64,000 nt of DNA from Hericium rajendrae (GCA_033439255.1 CM065883.1:2170001-2234000); one strand, 5' to 3'; shown: positions 47,101 through 59,783, counted from the stretch's first letter. Numbers and translations are program-made. Notes: generated by a model not told the origin, from the sequence alone.

Positions 47101-47164
47101 TCGTTTGCATGTCGTTTTCACTATGAAAAGGCGGTATAGAGTAAACGATTCTAAGGAATTGTAA

Positions 47165-49268
47165 TTTTCACCGAAACCCTCGAAGAACATCGCGACCTTG
47201 TGCGCAAGGTCCTCCAACGCCTCCAGGACAATGACCTCTTCCTCAAACCAGAGAAGTGCTCGTTCGAGCAGCCCTCAGTTGAGTTCCTCGGTCTCATCAT
47301 CTCCCATAACATGCTCGCCATGGACCCCGTCAAGGTTGCAGGCATTGCTGAATGGCCTGCCCCTCGTAACGTCAAGGACGTCCAGTCCTTTGTTGGCTTT
47401 GGCAACTTCTATCGACGCTTTATCCAGGACTTCTCCAAAGTCGCTCATCCCATGTTTGACCTTACCAAGAAAGACCATCCTTGGGCCTGGTCTGCTGAAT
47501 GTCAACATGCCTTTGAAGCTCTTAAAGCTGCGTTCACCTCGTCCCCAGTCCTTATCATGCCTGACCCATCCAAACCCTACCTGGTTGAGGTCAATGCCTC
47601 AGACTATGCCACAGGAGGTATCCTATCCCAGCACGGGGAGGACAAGCAATGGCACCCTGTTGCTTACATCTCCAAAGCCTTCACCGCCCCTGAACGCAAC
47701 TACGACATCTATGACAAGGAACTCCTGGCCATCATCCGCGCCCTCGAAGCCTGGCGCCATTACCTGGAAGGTTCTCCCCATACTGTGGAGATCTGGACCG
47801 ACCATAAGAACCTGGAATACTTCAAGTCTGCCCAAAAGCTGAGTCGTCGTCAAGCTCACTGGGCTCTCTTCCTCACTCGTTTCGACTTCACCCTGATCCA
47901 CAAACCCGGTATTCATCACTGGCCAGATGCCATGTCGAGACGACCTGACCATAGAGAGGGGGTGGATGACGACAACTCCGATCGTGTCCTCCTCGACCCC
48001 AAGTACTTCCAGATCCGTGCTACACGTCCAGCTGCTGTCAAGTCCATTGGCAATGCTGATCTTCGCCAATGCATTCGCAATGCCAAGACCAAGGACATTG
48101 AGGTTGTTCAAGCCCTTGATGTGATCCTGAACAATGGTCCTCGCTCCCTCGTCAAGAACCTCCAAGAATGGAACTACGAGGATGGCCTCATCCTCTTTCG
48201 TGGCAAGGTCTACATCCCTGCTGACAAGGACCTTCGTCGGGACATCGTCAAGCTGCATCATGACACCCCCATGGCTGGTCACCCAGGATGCTACAAGACC
48301 TATGAGCTCCTCAGTCGCAACTACTGGTGGCCCGGTATGTCTGTCTTCGTTCGTGATTATGTTGATGGCTGTGCTACCTGCCAGGCCACCAAGGTTCAAA
48401 ATCACCACCCTCATGTTGAAACAATTCCCAATGCCATCCCTACCCGTCCCTTCCAAGACATTACCTCGGACTTCATCGTCAAACTCCCAGAATGCCAAGG
48501 CTATGACTCCATCAATGTGGTCGTCGACCGATTTACAAAGCACGTCTCCTTCACTCCTTGTAAAGAGACCATTACCAGTGATGGCACAGTCGACATCCTT
48601 TTTGACAGGATTTATCGGAACTATGGCCTCTGGGAACGCCTCATCTCTGATCGTGGCCCACAGTACGCAGGCAAAGTCATGCGTGGCGTCTTTGACAAAC
48701 TTGGTATCAAGTCCTCCCTCAGCACCGCCTATCATCCACAGACCGACGGCGAGTCAGAACGCGTCAATCAAGAACTCGAGCAGTTCCTTCGTACCTTCTG
48801 CAACTACCGTCAGGATGATTGGGTCCAATGGCTCCCTTACGCTGAGTTCTCGCACAACCACCGTATCCACAGCGCCACTAACCAAGCTCCATTTGAAATG
48901 CTCCTTGGCTATATTCCCACTGCCATCCCCACTGTCAACCCCACATCGTCTACACCCGCTGTCGAGGATCGTTTCCGTCACCTCGAACAACTTCGCACTG
49001 AGGTCCAGGCCAGCCTTCAAACAGCTGCTGATCTCATGAAGCGCAACAACCAGGACCATATGCACGACACCATCCACTTCCAGGTTGGTGACAAGGTCTG
49101 GCTCGATGGCAAGAACATCAAAACCACGCGACCCAAAGCTAAGCTTGCTGATCGACGCCTGGGACCTTTCGAAATCACTGATGTCCTGGGCCCAGTCTCT
49201 TATCAACTGAAGCTACCGCCCACCTGGCGTATCCACCCGGTGTTCCACACGTCCCTGTTGTCCCCTTA
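47165..49268 (+). mobile_element. Ty3 pol, second part (RT end, RNase H, integrase)
   Basis: One long open stretch. RT thumb/connection (FLGLIISHNMLAMDPVKV, FVGFGNFYRRFI), RNase H (PYLVEVNASDYATGGILSQ, NYDIYDKELLAII, WTDHKNLEYF), integrase zinc finger (HHDTPMAGHPGCYKT...CATCQATK), catalytic core (DFIVKLPECQGYDSINVVVD, LISDRGPQYAG, HPQTDGESERVNQELEQ) and the integrase C-terminal region (VGDKVWLDGKNIKT, LGPFEITDVLGPVSYQLKLP, HPVFHTSLLSPY). Residue order matches Tf1/sushi-type chromoviruses. Confidence 0.93.
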
Positions 49269-49490
49269 CATCAGGAACCCTACAAACTTTCTGCTGTGTC
49301 TGATGTATCTGATTGTATCTGATTGTTCTTATAAATCTGAAATCTTACAAGTTATTTCTGATTATTTCTGACAGATGACACCCGTCTTAGGTGTCTGACT
49401 ACCTGATGAATCTGAATGTTGCTACCAGTTTCTCCAGATTTCAATCAGATTTTATAAGATTTTATAAGACAGTTTGTAGGGTTCCTGATG
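49269..49490. mobile_element. MITE M5 (222 bp, CATCAGGAACCC ends)
   Basis: CATCAGGAACCCTACAAA...TTTGTAGGGTTCCTGATG, target duplication TA (49267-49268, 49491-49492). The ends are those of M1-M4; the interior differs (TGTATCTGATTG, GATTTTATAAGATTTTATAA). Inserted between integrase and chromodomain. Confidence 0.88.
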
Positions 49491-49827
49491 TACAAGGAAA
49501 CCAATGCTTATGGTCCCAACTTCCCTGCACCACCACCTGACCTTGTGGAGGGCGAGGAAGAGTACGAAGTTGAGTCTGTCCTCGATGCTCGTCTCACCCG
49601 GAACAAACGCGGCATTGAATATCTCGTCAAATGGGCAGGCTACCCTGATTCGGAAAATCAGTGGCTTTCACGTACCTCTCTTTCCAATGCCCATGGTGCA
49701 ATCACCGACTTCTACACCCGCCATCCGCATGCACTCAAGGCTCCCAATCTTCGTGGACTCATCTACCTCGACCCCGTCCATGCTCATCACACACTCCAGG
49801 CGAAAGTGCGTCTTAGAGAGGGGGTGA
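49491..49827 (+). mobile_element. Ty3 chromodomain and 3' end
   Basis: EEEYEVESVLDARLTRN, then GIEYLVKWAGYPDSENQW: a classic chromodomain with the aromatic cage residues Y, W and W. Expected to target new insertions to heterochromatin. Confidence 0.92.
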
Positions 49828-50250
49828 TGTCACGGATCGCTCCATTTCTCTCCGCCTTCTTCTCTGCCATCAAGGCATCGCGTCGGTCATGTGCTCCAGC
49901 AGCCCCATCACATGTTCACTTCCTCACATGACCTGGGGCTATCCTTCACCCATGCCCTTGTTCTCCTTTGGGACATCCTATTGTTCTCCCTTCCATTGTT
50001 CTCCTTTTGGACACCATTGTTCTCACTCTATTGTTCGATCCGTTATGGTGTCCATTGTTCTTTTCCCATTGTCGTCCCAGTACTTATAGGCTCCCTGTCG
50101 CTCGCCTATTTCCCTAGATTGTCCATTTCGTCTGTACCGTACTGTACCTCCAATACAGGTCACTGCGCTGCTAGTCGCTCTCTGCTCTCTCGCTCCCATC
50201 ATCGCTGGTGACTTGGGTGGTTCTCTGCTGTCTACGACCGAGTCTTGACA
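49828..50250 (+). repeat. 3' LTR of the Ty3 chromovirus
   Basis: 423 bp; appears to differ from the 5' LTR at one position. Confidence 0.93.
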
Positions 50251-51861
50251 CCTGTCCTTTAACAATGTCTACTGTACATTCATCATTGACGGGCCCGTTC
50301 TCCACTGTCTAATGGGTCATCGGCTGGTCCACTTGATTCTACAGGTTGTCAATTGCTCGGCCCATCCTCTACTGTCCAATGAGATGTTATTAAATCTCAT
50401 GGAATCCTGCCAGACTCTATCTTAGATGTTTTCAGATCTCATGTGATCCCACGGGATTCTGTTTTAGACATTTTCAGATCCTATGAGATCCTGTGGGATT
50501 CTATCTTAGACATTTTTGAATCCCATGAAATTCCACAGGATTCTGTTTTAGACATTTTTGGATCCCATGGAATCCTGCAGGATTCTGTTTTAGACATTTT
50601 TGGAAATCCCACGGGATTCTCTTTTGACATTTTTGGATCCCATGGGATCCCATGGGATTTTGTTTTAGACATTTTCAGGGATCCTGTGGGATTCTGTCTT
50701 AGACATTTTCTGACTGCATGAAATCCCACAGGATTTTGTTTTAGACATTTTTAAAGATTCTGCGAGATTCTGTTTTGGATGTTTTTGGATCCCATGGGAT
50801 CCCATAGGATTTTGTTTTAGACATTTTTAGGGATCCTGTGGGATTCTGTCTTAGACATTTTCTGACTACATAAAATCTCGTGGGATTCAGTTTTAGACAG
50901 TTTTGGAAGATCCTGTGGGATTCTCTTTTGGACATTTTTGGATCCCATGAGATCCCATGGGATTTTGTTTTAGACATTTTTAGAGATCCCGCAGGAATTT
51001 GTCTTAGACATTTTCTGACTGCATGAAATCCTGCGGGATTCAGTTTTAGACATTTTCAGAGATTTTGCGGAATTCTGTCTTAGTAGACATTTTCTAACCA
51101 CATGAAATCCCACGAGATTCTGTCTTAGACATTTTTTGACTGCATAAAATCCTGCGGGATTCAGTTTTAGACATTTTTGGAGATCCCGTGGGATTCTGTC
51201 TTAGTAGACATTTTCTAACCACATAAAATCCCACAGAATTCTGTTTTAGACATTTTCAGACTACATAAAATCCTACAAGATTATGTTTTAGATGTTTTCA
51301 GATTCATAGGATCTTGTAGGACTCTATGTTAGATATTTTTTGTATTTTATAAAATCTTGTCTTAGATGCTTTTGGATTTCATGAGATCAAGTCTTGTAGG
51401 ATTTTGTCTTAGATACTTTTGAAATTTATAAGGTTTCACCTGAGTTACCATGATATTTTGCAAAATGCTGATTTAGTGTCATCTCATGAGATCCAATGGT
51501 AATTTATCAATTTGGCAATTATCCAAGAATCTCAAGCTATGCTCAGATCTGACATCCAAATTGTTCTATAAGCAATTATGCCAAGTTTAATACTTAACTA
51601 TACAATATATCTATATACATTTGCTTCATTTTGTGAGCTGAATTCAAATGTAACACTTTTTTACTTATATTAACTGCCAAATATGAAAATGTGTGCTTAA
51701 ACAACTATATGCACTCTTTGATAGATGATTTCTTAAAATCAATTTGAATATAACATGCATTAAGTTATATAAGGACTGGTTGAGGTCATGATACACATAT
51801 TATACTTAATAATTGTACAAATCAGTATATTGCAGTTTTTTATGGTTCAATTGGAGAATAT
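50251..51861. repeat. Left arm of giant inverted repeat (inner part)
   Basis: Together with 36040-36180 it is the inverted copy of 52651-54398: about 1.75 kb with apparently one single-base length difference. The outer 130 bp is the GGCTGGCC-type tandem DNA. 50400-51420 is a degenerate 35-50-bp tandem repeat of GGGATTCTGTTTTAGACATT plus GGATCCCATGGGATCC; 51430-51861 is AT-rich. Long frames in it are translation artefacts of the repeat. Confidence 0.9.
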
Positions 51862-52650
51862 GTTTAGCAATATATTGGATTAGATGCAGGTTTTTTAGGA
51901 CCTTTCATATAGTAACATTTTTATATTAATTGGATCAGAACTAACTGAGATATTTACAAATTTTTGTTTTATACAAAGCATTTTATCCAGTATTTTGCAG
52001 TTTGCAAGTGAGCCAGGACAGCTATGACAGTCAGACCACTTGTTTACTACTCAGATGACATTGTACTACACTTCAAGACACATATCACTATTTTTACATA
52101 TCACTTGTTACTTTGCTATTCTGGTATCTCAGATTGAATTTCTAGATAAATATATCTGAGATAGGCAAAGATGACCGTTTTTCTGACTCACTGACAATGG
52201 TCTGATTTGCATAAGTCAGACTACTTTCAGATGAGTCAGACCACTGTCAATGAGTCAGAAAAATGACCATGTTTGCTAATGTAAGAAGCAAAAGTCTATA
52301 GAACAGAATTCTACAGAATTCCATAAGATCCAAAAGTATCTAAGATGAGATTTCACAAGATTATCCAAAACAGAATCCTGTAATATCCCATGATAGGATC
52401 TGAAAGTGTCTAAAACAACATCTCATATAATTTGATCCTATGAAATTTAAAAGCATCTAAGACAAGATTTTATGGGATCCAAAAATGTCTAAGACAGAGT
52501 CTGTGAGATTTCATGTGATCTGAAAATATCTAAGACAGAATCTTATGGGATCTAAAAATGTCTAAAACAGAATCTTGCAAGATCCTATGGGATCTGAAAA
52601 CATCTAAAACAGAATTCTGCAAAATTTCATGTGGTCAAAAAATGTCTAAG
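51862..52650. repeat. Spacer of the giant inverted repeat
   Basis: About 790 bp. The first part is AT-rich and unique, with a local inverted pair around 52180-52265 (GACTCACTGACAATGGTCTGA against its complement). The last 350 bp consist of the same AATGTCTAAAACAGAATC units as the arms. Confidence 0.75.
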
Positions 52651-54398
52651 ATATTCTCCAATTGAACCATAAAAAACTGCAATATACTGATTTGTACAAT
52701 TATTAAGTATAATATGTGTATCATGACCTCAACCAGTCCTTATATAACTTAATGCATGTTATATTCAAATTGATTTTAAGAAATCATCTATCAAAGAGTG
52801 CATATAGTTGTTTAAGCACACATTTTCATATTTGGCAGTTAATATAAGTAAAAAAGTGTTACATTTGAATTCAGCTCACAAAATGAAGCAAATGTATATA
52901 GATATATTGTATAGTTAAGTATTAAACTTGGCATAATTGCTTATAGAACAATTTGGATGTCAGATCTGAGCATAGCTTGAGATTCTTGGATAATTGCCAA
53001 ATTGATAAATTACCATTGGATCTCATGAGATGACACTAAATCAGCATTTTGCAAAATATCATGGTAACTCAGGTGAAACCTTATAAATTTCAAAAGTATC
53101 TAAGACAAAATCCTACAAGACTTGATCTCATGAAATCCAAAAGCATCTAAGACAAGATTTTATAAAATACAAAAAATATCTAACATAGAGTCCTACAAGA
53201 TCCTATGAATCTGAAAACATCTAAAACATAATCTTGTAGGATTTTATGTAGTCTGAAAATGTCTAAAACAGAATTCTGTGGGATTTTATGTGGTTAGAAA
53301 ATGTCTACTAAGACAGAATCCCACGGGATCTCCAAAAATGTCTAAAACTGAATCCCGCAGGATTTTATGCAGTCAAAAAATGTCTAAGACAGAATCTCGT
53401 GGGATTTCATGTGGTTAGAAAATGTCTACTAAGACAGAATTCCGCAAAATCTCTGAAAATGTCTAAAACTGAATCCCGCAGGATTTCATGCAGTCAGAAA
53501 ATGTCTAAGACAAATTCCTGCGGGATCTCTAAAAATGTCTAAAACAAAATCCCATGGGATCTCATGGGATCCAAAAATGTCCAAAAGAGAATCCCACAGG
53601 ATCTTCCAAAACTGTCTAAAACTGAATCCCACGAGATTTTATGTAGTCAGAAAATGTCTAAGACAGAATCCCACAGGATCCCTAAAAATGTCTAAAACAA
53701 AATCCTATGGGATCCCATGGGATCCAAAAACATCCAAAACAGAATCTCGCAGAATCTTTAAAAATGTCTAAAACAAAATCCTGTGGGATTTCATGCAGTC
53801 AGAAAATGTCTAAGACAGAATCCCACAGGATCCCTGAAAATGTCTAAAACAAAATCCCATGGGATCCCATGGGATCCAAAAATGTCCAAAAGAGAATCCC
53901 GTGGGATTTCCAAAAATGTCTAAAACAGAATCCTGCAGGATTCCATGGGATCCAAAAATGTCTAAAACAGAATCCTGTGGAATTTCATGGGATTCAAAAA
54001 TGTCTAAGATAGAATCCCACAGGATCTCATAGGATCTGAAAATGTCTAAAACAGAATCCCGTGGGATCACATGAGATCTGAAAACATCTAAGATAGAGTC
54101 TGGCAGGATTCCATGAGATCTAATAACATCTCATTGGACAGTAGAGGATGGGCCGAGCAATTGACAACCTGTAGAATCAAGTGGACCAGCCGATGACCCA
54201 TTAGACAGTGGAGAACGGGCCCGTCAATGATGAATGTACAGTAGACATTGTTAAAGGACAGGCCAGCCAATGACCCATTGGATGTCAGAGGACGGGCCAG
54301 TCAATGATGAATATGCAGTGGTATTGTAAGAGGATGGGCCAGCCAATGACCCAATGACCAGTAGAAATTGTAAGAGGACAGGCCTGTCAATGATCCAA
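52651..54398. repeat. Right arm of giant inverted repeat
   Basis: Inverted copy of the left arm. It preserves the Ty3 insertion site without the Ty3 element (about 54263) and is bounded at 54398/54399 by repeat block R, which entered between A and T. Confidence 0.9.
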
Positions 54399-54842
54399 CT
54401 TGGTGGAAGAGGGCCAATGCTGTGCATGGCAAAACGATTCCTTTTTTTAATCATCAATGAAGGTATATAAATTACCATCATGTATAGCCATGTACAGGTA
54501 CACTGACATCTTGTATGCAGGCCTGTACCTCATGCCTTATACTTGGCATGTAGCATTGTGCTGGGGCCAGTGCCTCATGCATGCCTGCTACACCTCATGC
54601 CAGCCTACTATGCCTCATGTTCACTGATCACACCCTATGCTGGTCTACCACATCTCGATGTACCTTGTGGATGGGCCAGTAACAGCTTAGAGATGGCTAC
54701 AGCTGAATGTGAGCATGTCAGCCAGCACAACCATATACATGCATTGTGTGTTGCTATGTGCAGGTGTGCCTGTATCTTGTGCCTCATGCCTCATACACAG
54801 ACATACCGAGCTATGCATAGGCTTAGTGCCTTATGCATGCTC
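54399..54842 (+). repeat. Repeat block R, copy iii
   Basis: CTTGGTGGAAGAGGGCC start. Same as 40619-41050 with a few percent difference, then it departs from the other copies after GTGCAGGTGTG. Interrupted by the copia element at 54843. Confidence 0.75.
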
Positions 54843-55098
54843 TGTTACGAAATGAACTCAGCACAGGAAGAGAAAATGCTACATTAGTATATCTACCTGT
54901 TACGGAATGAACTAAGGTAGTGAATGAGCTAAATAGAATGAGAACGAGACATGAAAGATACTCACCTCAGCGCAGGAAGAGAAAATGCTGAGGTGCTACA
55001 GACATGCAGTATGGGCAAGTACAGTACAGTTCGGGAAAGTCCAAAAAGGGAAAACGTGCTATACAAGTGGCAGTCTGACTACAGTACTACTCTCAACA
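54843..55098 (-). repeat. 3' LTR of the copia element
   Basis: 256 bp; on the plus strand it begins TGTTACGAAATG and ends CTCTCAACA. It contains an internal near-duplication of TGTTACGGAATGAAC. Confidence 0.92.
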
Positions 55099-58000
55099 CT
55101 CCCTCTCAGACCTCCACTAAGCCTAAATGATCAGAGAAAAGATTATGCTTAGCTTTAGAAAGCCCTTTTGTAAATATATCTGCAGTATTCTCAGCTGTAG
55201 GAATGTACTTGAGCCAGATCTGTCCACGGTCAACATGTTCACGAATAAAATGATACTTAATGTCGACGTGCTTCGTCCTCACATGGAAAACCTGTTCCTT
55301 TGACATGGCCATGCTCACCTGATTATCGCAATGGATGAGGGTGGGAGAATTTTGGGGAAAATCGAGCTTGCCAAGTAAGCTACGCAGCCAAAGAGCCTCC
55401 TTTGTGGCATGCGCAATGGCAAGGTACTTGGTGACTGCTGTCGAGTCTGCCACGGTGGGTTGCTTCTTCGAGCTCCAAGAGATTGGGGTGCCAGAGAGGA
55501 AGAAGGCATATCCTGAGATTGAGCGACGGCTGTCAAGATCATTTGTGTGATCAGCATCAGCATATCCAATGGGAACCCACGGGCCATCGTCTCCCCCATA
55601 CACCAGAGCCAGATCCAATGTGCCCTTCACATATGCAGTACTCACTTTGCTGCAGCATAATGAGCAATACCTGGGTTCGAGATGAACTGGGATAAGCGCT
55701 GGATGGCATACGATAGATCGGGGCAAGTAGCTATCGTGGCATACATCAGCGCACCTACAATTGATGCGCAGTCCTTGTCATGCATCTCCTTGACCTCCTC
55801 TGGGGTCTGTGGGCACTGCGACTTTGACAGCTGGGTGTTCGGGTCGAATGGAGTAGCCACTGGCTTGCAGTCTGCCATCTGGAATCGGTCCAGGACTGTC
55901 TGCAAGTAGTGAGCCTGTGAAAGGGTCACTGTCCCTTTCTCCCGATCACACGAGACGGTCATCCCAAGCATCATCTGTGGCTCCCCCAACTCAACAACCT
56001 GGAAGGGCATGTGGCACAGCTGCTCCTTCAATCTCTCCATCTCTGCCTTGGTGCTCGCAGCCAGTAACATGTTGTCAACGTGGATCACCACTATCGAGTG
56101 GCCATCCTTGAACACATGATAATACATGCACGGGTCAGAGTTAGACTGCTTGAAGCCAATATTGAGGAGCTCACCATCGAGGACTTTGTTCCAAACATGG
56201 CCTGACTGCTTGAGCCCATAGATAGATTTCAGAAGGTGGAGAACGAGGTCGATTTCATCAGGGGAAATGAAGCCTTCGGGTTGGCACATGAAGATCTCCT
56301 TGTCAAGAGTGCCATTGAGATAAGCAGATTTGACGTCGACCTGTTCGAAGAGCCATCCGAAATGGATGACGAGAGCAAAAATGAGACAGAAAGATTTGAA
56401 GCAGGCAACGGGTGAATGGGTCTCGTTGAAATCGACACCCGGTCGCTGCGAGAAGCCTTGAGTGACAAGGCATGCCTGATAATGTACAGGATTTCCGTCA
56501 GCGTTGTGTTTGACCTTGTAGGTCCAGCGAGACCCAATGGCTTTGCATCCTGCGGGGAGTCTCACTTTCTCCCAGGTACCGGTTTTCAGCAGCATGTCGT
56601 ATTCCTCCTGCATTGCTGCCTCCCACTTCATTCGATCGGGGCCCCTCACCGCTTCATGATATGTCTTCAGCTCAGCACCTATAGTGAGCGCCGCAATCTC
56701 GTACGTGATCGCGCTCGTTGGTGGGTCACCGTCTTCGTCTTCCTTGCACTCGCTCTCACCACTCTCTCCTTCCACTATCCTCTCGACTTCACCCTCACTC
56801 TCCTCCACCTCCTCTATCCTCGCCGTAATCTCCTCTCCCCCTTCACATGCTGCTGCGACCTGTTTGTGCTCAGCTCGCTTCGCTTCGCATGTGAGTTTAA
56901 CTGTGCAATTGCCGGCGTGCTTCGCAGCTTCGACTTCATTTGCCACCTCCGCGTGTAGCTTGAGGTTGCTTGGAGCAGTGTCATGCGAACTTCGGCAAGT
57001 GGGTGGAGGTGGAGGTGGGCACAGTGCTCAGGCCTTAGCAGCAGGTAAGTGCTTGTCCTTTTGCTGCTCTGCTGACTCTTTTGCTCCCCCAGGCATGTTT
57101 TTTGCATTACCACTCCCTCCACCTTCGGTTTTCGCACCCTCGCTGGCTTGTCCACTGCTGCTCACTTGTGCGGCACTCCCGGCACCTGGCGTGCCTCCCG
57201 CGCTCACTCGCGCTGCTCCCCTGCCTGCTGGTGCTGCTCCCCCGCTCCCCTTCGCGCCCTGGCCGATCGTCCCTGGCACCGCTCCTGCAGGCATGCCAGT
57301 GTTTGTTGTCAGTTGTGGAGCAGGTGGGGCTGCGGGCTTCTGTGGTGCCATGGCGACAGGCAGCGTCGATGCGGGCAGCGTGTTGTCGATCTCGATTGCG
57401 ACATTCTCGGTGTGCTTAGGTGTGAGCGGGAAGTCATTCTCGAAGAACTCGACATTGCGCGATTTGATAATATGGTGCGTTGGGCCGTGCCATAGGTGGT
57501 ATGCCAAGTCCTCATTATAGCCAATAAGTATGCACTGGACTGACTTCGCGTCCCATTTTGTGCACTTTTGCTTAGGGATTAGCCCAAAGGCTTTGCAACC
57601 GAAAGCGCAGAGGTGACGTATGCTCAGCTTATAGCCATGCCAGACCTCAAAAGGGGTCTTGCCGTTGAGTGCTGCAGTAGGTCCCAAGTTCTTCAAATAG
57701 ACCTGCGTGCTGACAACTTCTGGCCACAGGAAACACGGGAGTCCGGTCTGGTGTATGACTGCAATACCGCGCTCAATGATAGTGCGATTTAGGTGCTCCG
57801 CAACACTGTTCTGCATGGGTGAGTACAGTGCTGTCAGCTCGAGGATGATACCTGCTTCGGCGAGGTACTTCTCCATCTCTTTACTGACATATTCTCCCCC
57901 ATTGTCAGTGCACAGCCATCTAATTGAACAGCTGGTTTGCTTCTCCACCAGTGCGCGGTACATCTTGAATTGGCTAAAGACATCACCCTTGTGCCGCATT

Positions 58001-59759
58001 CGGTACTCGTGCAAATATCATGATGCATCGTCTGTGAAGGTGACGAAATAGCACGATCCATCGTGCACTAGGGTCTTCATCGGGCCGCAGACATCTGTGT
58101 GGACACGCTCGAGGACCTTGTCTGCATGGTGATCAGCTTGCTTTGGGAACGGCTTCCTGTGCTGCTTCCCAAAGATGCAGTCCTCGCATGGTGGTGCTGG
58201 TGCCTTCGACACCAAGGTAAGCCCATCGACTATGTTCTTCGATATTAACTGATCAATATTCATAACTCCAGCATGGCCGTAGCGATGGTGCCAGAGTTCA
58301 CATGTGAGTGGGATCGTGGCGAAAGCAGCTTCGCGGGGTCGGGCTTTGGGTCTGGGGACTGACGGAGAGTCTAGGTAGTAGAGGTTTTCCCGTAGCATGC
58401 CCATCGCTATGATGTTGTGACGAGAATCAAACAGCTTGACCTGCCCGTCTCTGAATTGTGCACCCCTGCCTGTGCAATCAAGTTTGCTAATGCTAAGCAG
58501 GTTGTGTGTGGCCTCTGGAGCGTGCAGTACATTGGACAACAACACGGTGCCCGTGCCTCCACTTCCAGTGACTGTGTCAACATGAATAGAGCCTATACCT
58601 GGGCTGATGAGGTCTTTGCCTTTTGACACAGTCCCGATTGAGCGCTCTTCGGGCTTGTACTCTTTGAACAAGGCACGTTCAGAATTGACGTGTGATGACA
58701 TACCCGTGTCGATGATCCATGGGTCACCAGCTAGGAGAGATTGCTCAGGAGATCGGGCCACCGAAAAAGTAAGGAGCGACGTCTCACGATTGCCGTCTGC
58801 TATATTGGCAGAGTTCTTGTCCCTAGAATGACCACGACTATCGCTTTAATGACGATCACCTAATACCTGCGGGCAATCGAACTTGTAATGGCCCAGCTTG
58901 TGGTACTCAAAGCATTCCACCTCCGAGCTCAGCCGCATGGATCTGCAACAGTTGCCTCTGTCACTGTTCTTGCTGCCATGTGATGTGCTGTCCTCTCGCC
59001 TCTCTCTTCTGATGCCTCGACTGCTGCCTCGCTTATCGTGCCAATGGCCCTTGCCCTGTGCGCCACTGGCTTGGAGTGCGACATCACCGCTCGGACTCGC
59101 TTCGCATTCTTCGTGAGCCTTGCGCCAGTTGTATGCATCCAATAAGCACTGCATGAGCTTGGCAGAGGTGATCTTTGATGTGTCCTCGATCGAGTCGACA
59201 ACGGTCTCGTAGTTGCCATTCAGGGAGAAAAGGATGTGATCAACGAACATGGGGTCCATCAGCAAGACACTGACATTGACGGCATTGAAGTAGTATGTGC
59301 GGAGAGTGGATAGATGGGTAGCGAGGTCATCGGTGGGGGCCATCATGAGGCTGTAGAACTTGGTGGTGATGAGGGACTTGCTTGTCGTGGTCTTCGACTC
59401 GAACTGGTTGCAAACGGCAGTCCAGACCTCAGTAGACGTGTCGGCATTGAGCATGAGATTCATCTCCTCATCGGTGATATTGAGGATGATCTGGGAGAAG
59501 GCCTTCACATCCTTCTGCTCCCATGACGTAGCTGCTACTGAATCCAATGGCTTCATCTCAGTACCCTTAGCAACATCCCAGACGCCCTGAGCATGCAAGA
59601 TCGTCTGGATCTTCTTCTTTTAGATCCCGAAGTTGTCACTGCTGAGCTTTGAGTCAAGCATGATGATAGATTTGGTGACATCAGCCATAATGGAATGGAT
59701 GGGGATGAGCTAGATCAGATGTAGTAATCTGGGCCGGCGAGCGTTCTTTCTTCGGGTCT

Positions 59760-59783
59760 CAGTATCCCGCAGGGCCCATATTC
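59760..59783 (-). other. Primer binding site of the copia element
   Basis: Minus strand ATATGGGCCCTGCGGG directly after the 5' LTR; the ATGGGCCC core is the half-tRNA primer site known from Drosophila copia and relatives. Confidence 0.55.

Larger units (their letters stand above)
40619..47164. mobile_element. 6.5-kb composite insertion, no target duplication (Helitron-like?)
   Basis: Splits the Ty3 reverse transcriptase region. The left flank ends in A (40618) and the right flank starts with T (47165), with no target-site duplication. The left end reads CTTGGGGGAAGAGGGCC, preceded (on minus) by a hairpin about ten bases from the end. The right end is GATTCTAAGGAATTGTAA with a hairpin (ACGATTC-GAATTGT). 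Contents: repeat block R, a copia fossil, AT-rich DNA with a small TIR element, 158-bp tandem repeats and a tRNA-like segment. The left-end type recurs at 2942 and 54399 and the right-end type at 7069, each time in an A/T setting. No helicase or Rep gene is present. Confidence 0.65.
36181..50250 (+). mobile_element. Full-length Ty3 chromovirus (young), with nested insertions
   Basis: Bounded by two 423-bp LTRs (36181-36603 and 49828-50250) that begin TGTCACGG and end CTTGACA and appear to differ at a single base, and by a 5-bp target duplication CCTGT. The same site without the element is seen in the opposite palindrome arm near 54263. Parts in order: gag with capsid and zinc knuckle, protease, reverse transcriptase, RNase H, integrase, chromodomain. 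Total span 14,070 bp, of which about 7 kb is the element itself. Three later insertions lie inside it: M3, a 6,546-bp composite and M5. Apart from these it has few interruptions (about two more in the N-terminal gag part). LTR similarity implies a very recent insertion. A broken copy of a young family. Confidence 0.93.

Noticed and set aside
50443-50977. Repetitive 80-90-codon frames (DSVLDIFGSHGI type) in the palindrome arms
   Set aside because: They are translations of the tandem DNA unit and appear on both strands and in both arms.
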